Origin: Shewanella yunxiaonensis
Lineage (GTDB): Bacteria; Pseudomonadota; Gammaproteobacteria; Enterobacterales; Shewanellaceae
DNA length: 64,000 nucleotides
Assembly (NCBI RefSeq): GCF_018223345.1
Contig: NZ_CP073587.1
Location: forward strand, 2,143,001 to 2,207,000
Direction of reading: 5' to 3'
A model generated the notes under the pieces. It searched no databases. It was not told the origin of the DNA and saw nothing but the letters and a program-made list of their open reading frames with translations. Positions 61,631 to 64,000 of this stretch are shown piece by piece. The first letter of the stretch is position 1. Each line of letters opens with the position of its first letter. Made by a program: the position numbers and the translations under genes.

Positions 61631-62656
61631 ATGACTCAATCTTTATTACAACAAGCGGCCCAATATCTTAAAAAAGCATTGCCACTTATGCTGAAATATC
61701 AGATACCGACAACGCCTACTAACTATGCGTTATGGTATACCTATGTTGGCGAGCAAAATTTGCAGCTCAACGCCCAGCTTGACGAAGTGGTTTCACAGTA
61801 CCAGACCTGCCCGCCAACCACGGCAGAAGTGTTGTACCAACAGCATATTGGTGATCCCAAAGATCTGGATGTCAGTAACCTGCGGCAAAACATGGACGCG
61901 ATGACCACAGAGTTAGCGCAGTCATTAAAAGATACCAGCGTCGACACTGATGCTTTCAGAAACAAACTGGAGGCAAACTTCGGTAAGTTAAGCTTACTGG
62001 AACAAGAAGCCATCAGTCTGGAACAGGTGATGGATATGGTGCGCGGATTGGTAAAAGAGTCTGACGACATCATCAACAGCACCGCCTACTTTACCCGGCA
62101 ACTGGATAAAGCGCAGCAAGAGATTGAAGCATTACGTCAGCGGCTTTCTACGGCTGAACATGATGTCATGTACGATGCATTAACAGGATGTTTCAATCGT
62201 CGGGCTTTTAATCTGGATATCTCTGCACTGCTGCAGCAGTCTCCGGAAGGCACCTGCTTAATCCTCAGTGATATCGACCATTTTAAAGACTTTAACGATA
62301 CTTATGGCCATGTATTGGGCGATCAAGTGCTACGTGCGGTTGCCAAACGTATGCAGGAAAATTGCCGTGATGGCATCAAACTTTACCGTTTTGGTGGTGA
62401 AGAATTTGCGGTATTAGTACCTAAAAGCCAGCTAAGGATTGCCAGACATCTTGCTGAATCGCTGCGGCGCTCATTGGAGAAAGTCACCGTACGTGATCGC
62501 AAACAGCACGCAAGTGTCGGTAACATCAGCGCCAGCTTTGGCGTCAGTGAATGGCAACCCAAGGATACGGTTGCGGGTTTTATTGAACGCACTGACCAAT
62601 TTTTGTATGAAGCCAAGCGCTTAGGACGTAACCGAGTGATGCCTATTAACGGTTAG
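61631..62656 (+). CDS. GGDEF-domain diguanylate cyclase
   Basis: A 341-residue protein. The C-terminal GGDEF domain (about 180-340) has GGEEF at 255-259, a form able to make cyclic di-GMP. The inhibitory I-site RxxD is degenerate: residues 246-249 are RDGI, with Asp replaced by Ile. The N-terminal 170 residues are soluble, helical and without a named domain or membrane segment; a coiled coil (about 155-178) joins the halves. Confidence 0.9.
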   Translation: MTQSLLQQAAQYLKKALPLMLKYQIPTTPTNYALWYTYVGEQNLQLNAQLDEVVSQYQTCPPTTAEVLYQQHIGDPKDLDVSNLRQNMDAMTTELAQSLKDTSVDTDAFRNKLEANFGKLSLLEQEAISLEQVMDMVRGLVKESDDIINSTAYFTRQLDKAQQEIEALRQRLSTAEHDVMYDALTGCFNRRAFNLDISALLQQSPEGTCLILSDIDHFKDFNDTYGHVLGDQVLRAVAKRMQENCRDGIKLYRFGGEEFAVLVPKSQLRIARHLAESLRRSLEKVTVRDRKQHASVGNISASFGVSEWQPKDTVAGFIERTDQFLYEAKRLGRNRVMPING

Positions 62657-62729
62657 TTACGCCGCTAATCATGGCGTAACTCCCCCCCCGCCTACAAGCT
62701 TACTCCGGTGAGTTCTCGGATTGAACGGC

Positions 62730-63884
62730 TCAACCACATGGGGTTTTACCGACTTTATTCAGCACCGGATTGGCATACATCGCCAGAAAGATGGCACGTT
62801 GTTCCTCTGCAATAGATTGCAAGCGCTGCGTAAATTTTTCTGATTGTGCAGCTATATCCGTTACGGTGACATTCGCGACACTTTCATCAGCATTGCCGGT
62901 GTACTGACGATAAGCGAGCACATTACTGGGGAACAGGTGATAGTTCTGCCAGATCTGCCGGTCTATCTCTGCCGCAACCGCTTCAGCGTTAGCGTAATCA
63001 GCCGCAAGTGGCGCACCGAATGCCAAATGCACTCTGCCCTTAAAACCAGCGATGCCAGAGGCGATACTGGCGATATCTTCATGGACCTGCTTACGATATT
63101 CACCTGTTTGTTGCAAACTATACAACTCGCGGGTCTTAGCCACATCACACGGGTCCCATTCATAAGAAATGGCCACAGGCACAATGTTCAGTTCCCGGAT
63201 ATAATCCGCAAAATTCTGAGTCTTAGGACGGTTCAGTGACAACATCGAAATGATTGCGGCGTTAGTGCAATCATTTCCATCCTTGGCGCGCCCTTCTCGC
63301 TGTGCTAACCACACATGACTATGCTCTTGCTGCAACGAGTGCTGGATAAAGGCGGATAGCTGTTTTGAGGCTTTGAGTTTTTCCCGTGGGCTACTGGCGG
63401 AACGCTTAACAATAAAACTTTTGTTCACACGCATCAGATCGGTCACATAATCTTTTGTCAGCAGATTGTCACCAATCGCGATCCGTACTGTTTGCTGTCC
63501 ATGGGCATAAAGTGCGATATTCACGAATGCGGGATCGAGTGCAATATCGCGGTGATTACTGATAAACAGGTACGACTTATCTGCGGCCAACTGTTCCAGA
63601 CCGGATACGGTTAATGCAGTAACGGTAGTAGCCATCATCCGCTGCATATATGCCGCGACCACTTGCTGAACTTCAGCCACCGTTTTTAATCCACTTAATT
63701 GACGCTGCAGATGTCGACTAACCAGCCAATCTGTAGCCCATGGTGCCAACCGACTCAGTCGTGGGAAACGCCAACGCGCCAACGTTCGTCGGAGTTCATG
63801 ACTTTGTAAAATTCGCGCCAGAACTGCAGATACTTCGTCATCATGGTAGGGACGAATATCATCAAAAGAGCCGTTGTCAGTCAT
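62730..63884 (-). CDS. PlsC-like glycerol-3-phosphate/lysophospholipid acyltransferase
   Basis: A 384-residue acyltransferase of the PlsC/GPAT group. The catalytic NHRDIALDP (NHxxxxD-type) lies near residue 110, and the second motif is AQREGRAKDG (like EGTRS). No clear membrane segment is seen. The donor and acceptor cannot be fixed; some relatives act on lipids other than phosphatidate. I start it at the ATG at 63884 (MTDNGS); the frame is open to a TTG at 63941. No strong ribosome-binding site supports either. Confidence 0.8.
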   Translation of the reverse strand: MTDNGSFDDIRPYHDDEVSAVLARILQSHELRRTLARWRFPRLSRLAPWATDWLVSRHLQRQLSGLKTVAEVQQVVAAYMQRMMATTVTALTVSGLEQLAADKSYLFISNHRDIALDPAFVNIALYAHGQQTVRIAIGDNLLTKDYVTDLMRVNKSFIVKRSASSPREKLKASKQLSAFIQHSLQQEHSHVWLAQREGRAKDGNDCTNAAIISMLSLNRPKTQNFADYIRELNIVPVAISYEWDPCDVAKTRELYSLQQTGEYRKQVHEDIASIASGIAGFKGRVHLAFGAPLAADYANAEAVAAEIDRQIWQNYHLFPSNVLAYRQYTGNADESVANVTVTDIAAQSEKFTQRLQSIAEEQRAIFLAMYANPVLNKVGKTPCG

Positions 63885-64000
63885 TAACCGTATATTGCCT
63901 ACTACTTGCACGCCGCATCGGCGCAGAAAATAAAACGGCAAAATACCCGAAACTTGCCGGATTGGCTACCACTCAAGGCACAATCCGACCAGTTGATCGA

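Overview
The window is ordinary core chromosome of a gammaproteobacterium, most likely Shewanella or a close relative. The evidence is the gene order and protein types rather than any database search: aat-bpt-infA facing clpA-clpS, cspD, a monomeric NADP isocitrate dehydrogenase, the rluE-nudJ-mnmA-hflD-purB run shared with Escherichia coli, the yceD-rpmF-plsX-fabHDG-acpP-fabF lipid operon beside maf, rluC and rne, and a divergent hdfR/maoP pair. No phage, insertion sequence, CRISPR array, rRNA or tRNA gene was recognised. Almost every gene is intact; the exception is a small P-loop kinase gene with a one-base frameshift just after its Walker A motif.

Layout. 1-4.2 kb: N-end-rule protein degradation, with the two aminoacyl-transferases aat and bpt, translation factor infA, and the ClpA unfoldase with its adaptor ClpS. 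4.5-13 kb: cspD, icd, then a forward block for rRNA/tRNA modification (rluE, mnmA), Nudix hydrolase, hflD, purB and the ribosomal oxygenase roxA. 13-18.7 kb: peroxiredoxin, a Na+/H+ antiporter, uracil salvage (upp) divergent from purine synthesis (purM-purN), and nagD. 18.8-28.2 kb: an M28 peptidase lipoprotein, asparagine synthetase asnB, three small reverse genes (DUF1289, a carboxymethyl-hydroxymuconate isomerase-like protein, DUF445), and a forward envelope group (DUF748, RDD, a lipoprotein). 28.4-31.2 kb: a CspA-type protein, rlmA, an unrecognised 275-300 aa protein and the frameshifted kinase, all reverse. 31.6-35.5 kb: sbcB, cdd, a beta-hydroxyacid dehydrogenase and an acyl-CoA thioesterase.

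35.7-48.5 kb: the fatty-acid/phospholipid operon on the reverse strand, maf, a HAD phosphatase and rluC, then RNase E (rne) forward behind a 588-base leader region. 48.6-56.4 kb: SulP transporter, fused MsrB-MsrA, a 2-oxoglutarate oxygenase, an NhaC-type antiporter behind a 357-base leader region, a PatB-type C-S lyase and a circularly permuted ribosome-assembly GTPase. 56.4-64 kb: low-molecular-weight tyrosine phosphatase, an exported ATP-dependent DNA ligase, dgkA, hdfR/maoP, a second M28 peptidase, a GGDEF protein and a PlsC-like acyltransferase.

No wholly new multi-gene system was found. The best leads are small: the kinase frameshift; a 16-bp palindrome and an 8-bp inverted repeat over the ribosome-binding site in the hdfR-maoP gap (a possible maoS-like site); a 25-base inverted repeat before the hydroxyacid dehydrogenase; near-consensus CRP and TyrR-type sites; an unexplained reverse-strand terminator in the 491-base gap before sbcB; and the leader regions of rne and nhaC.
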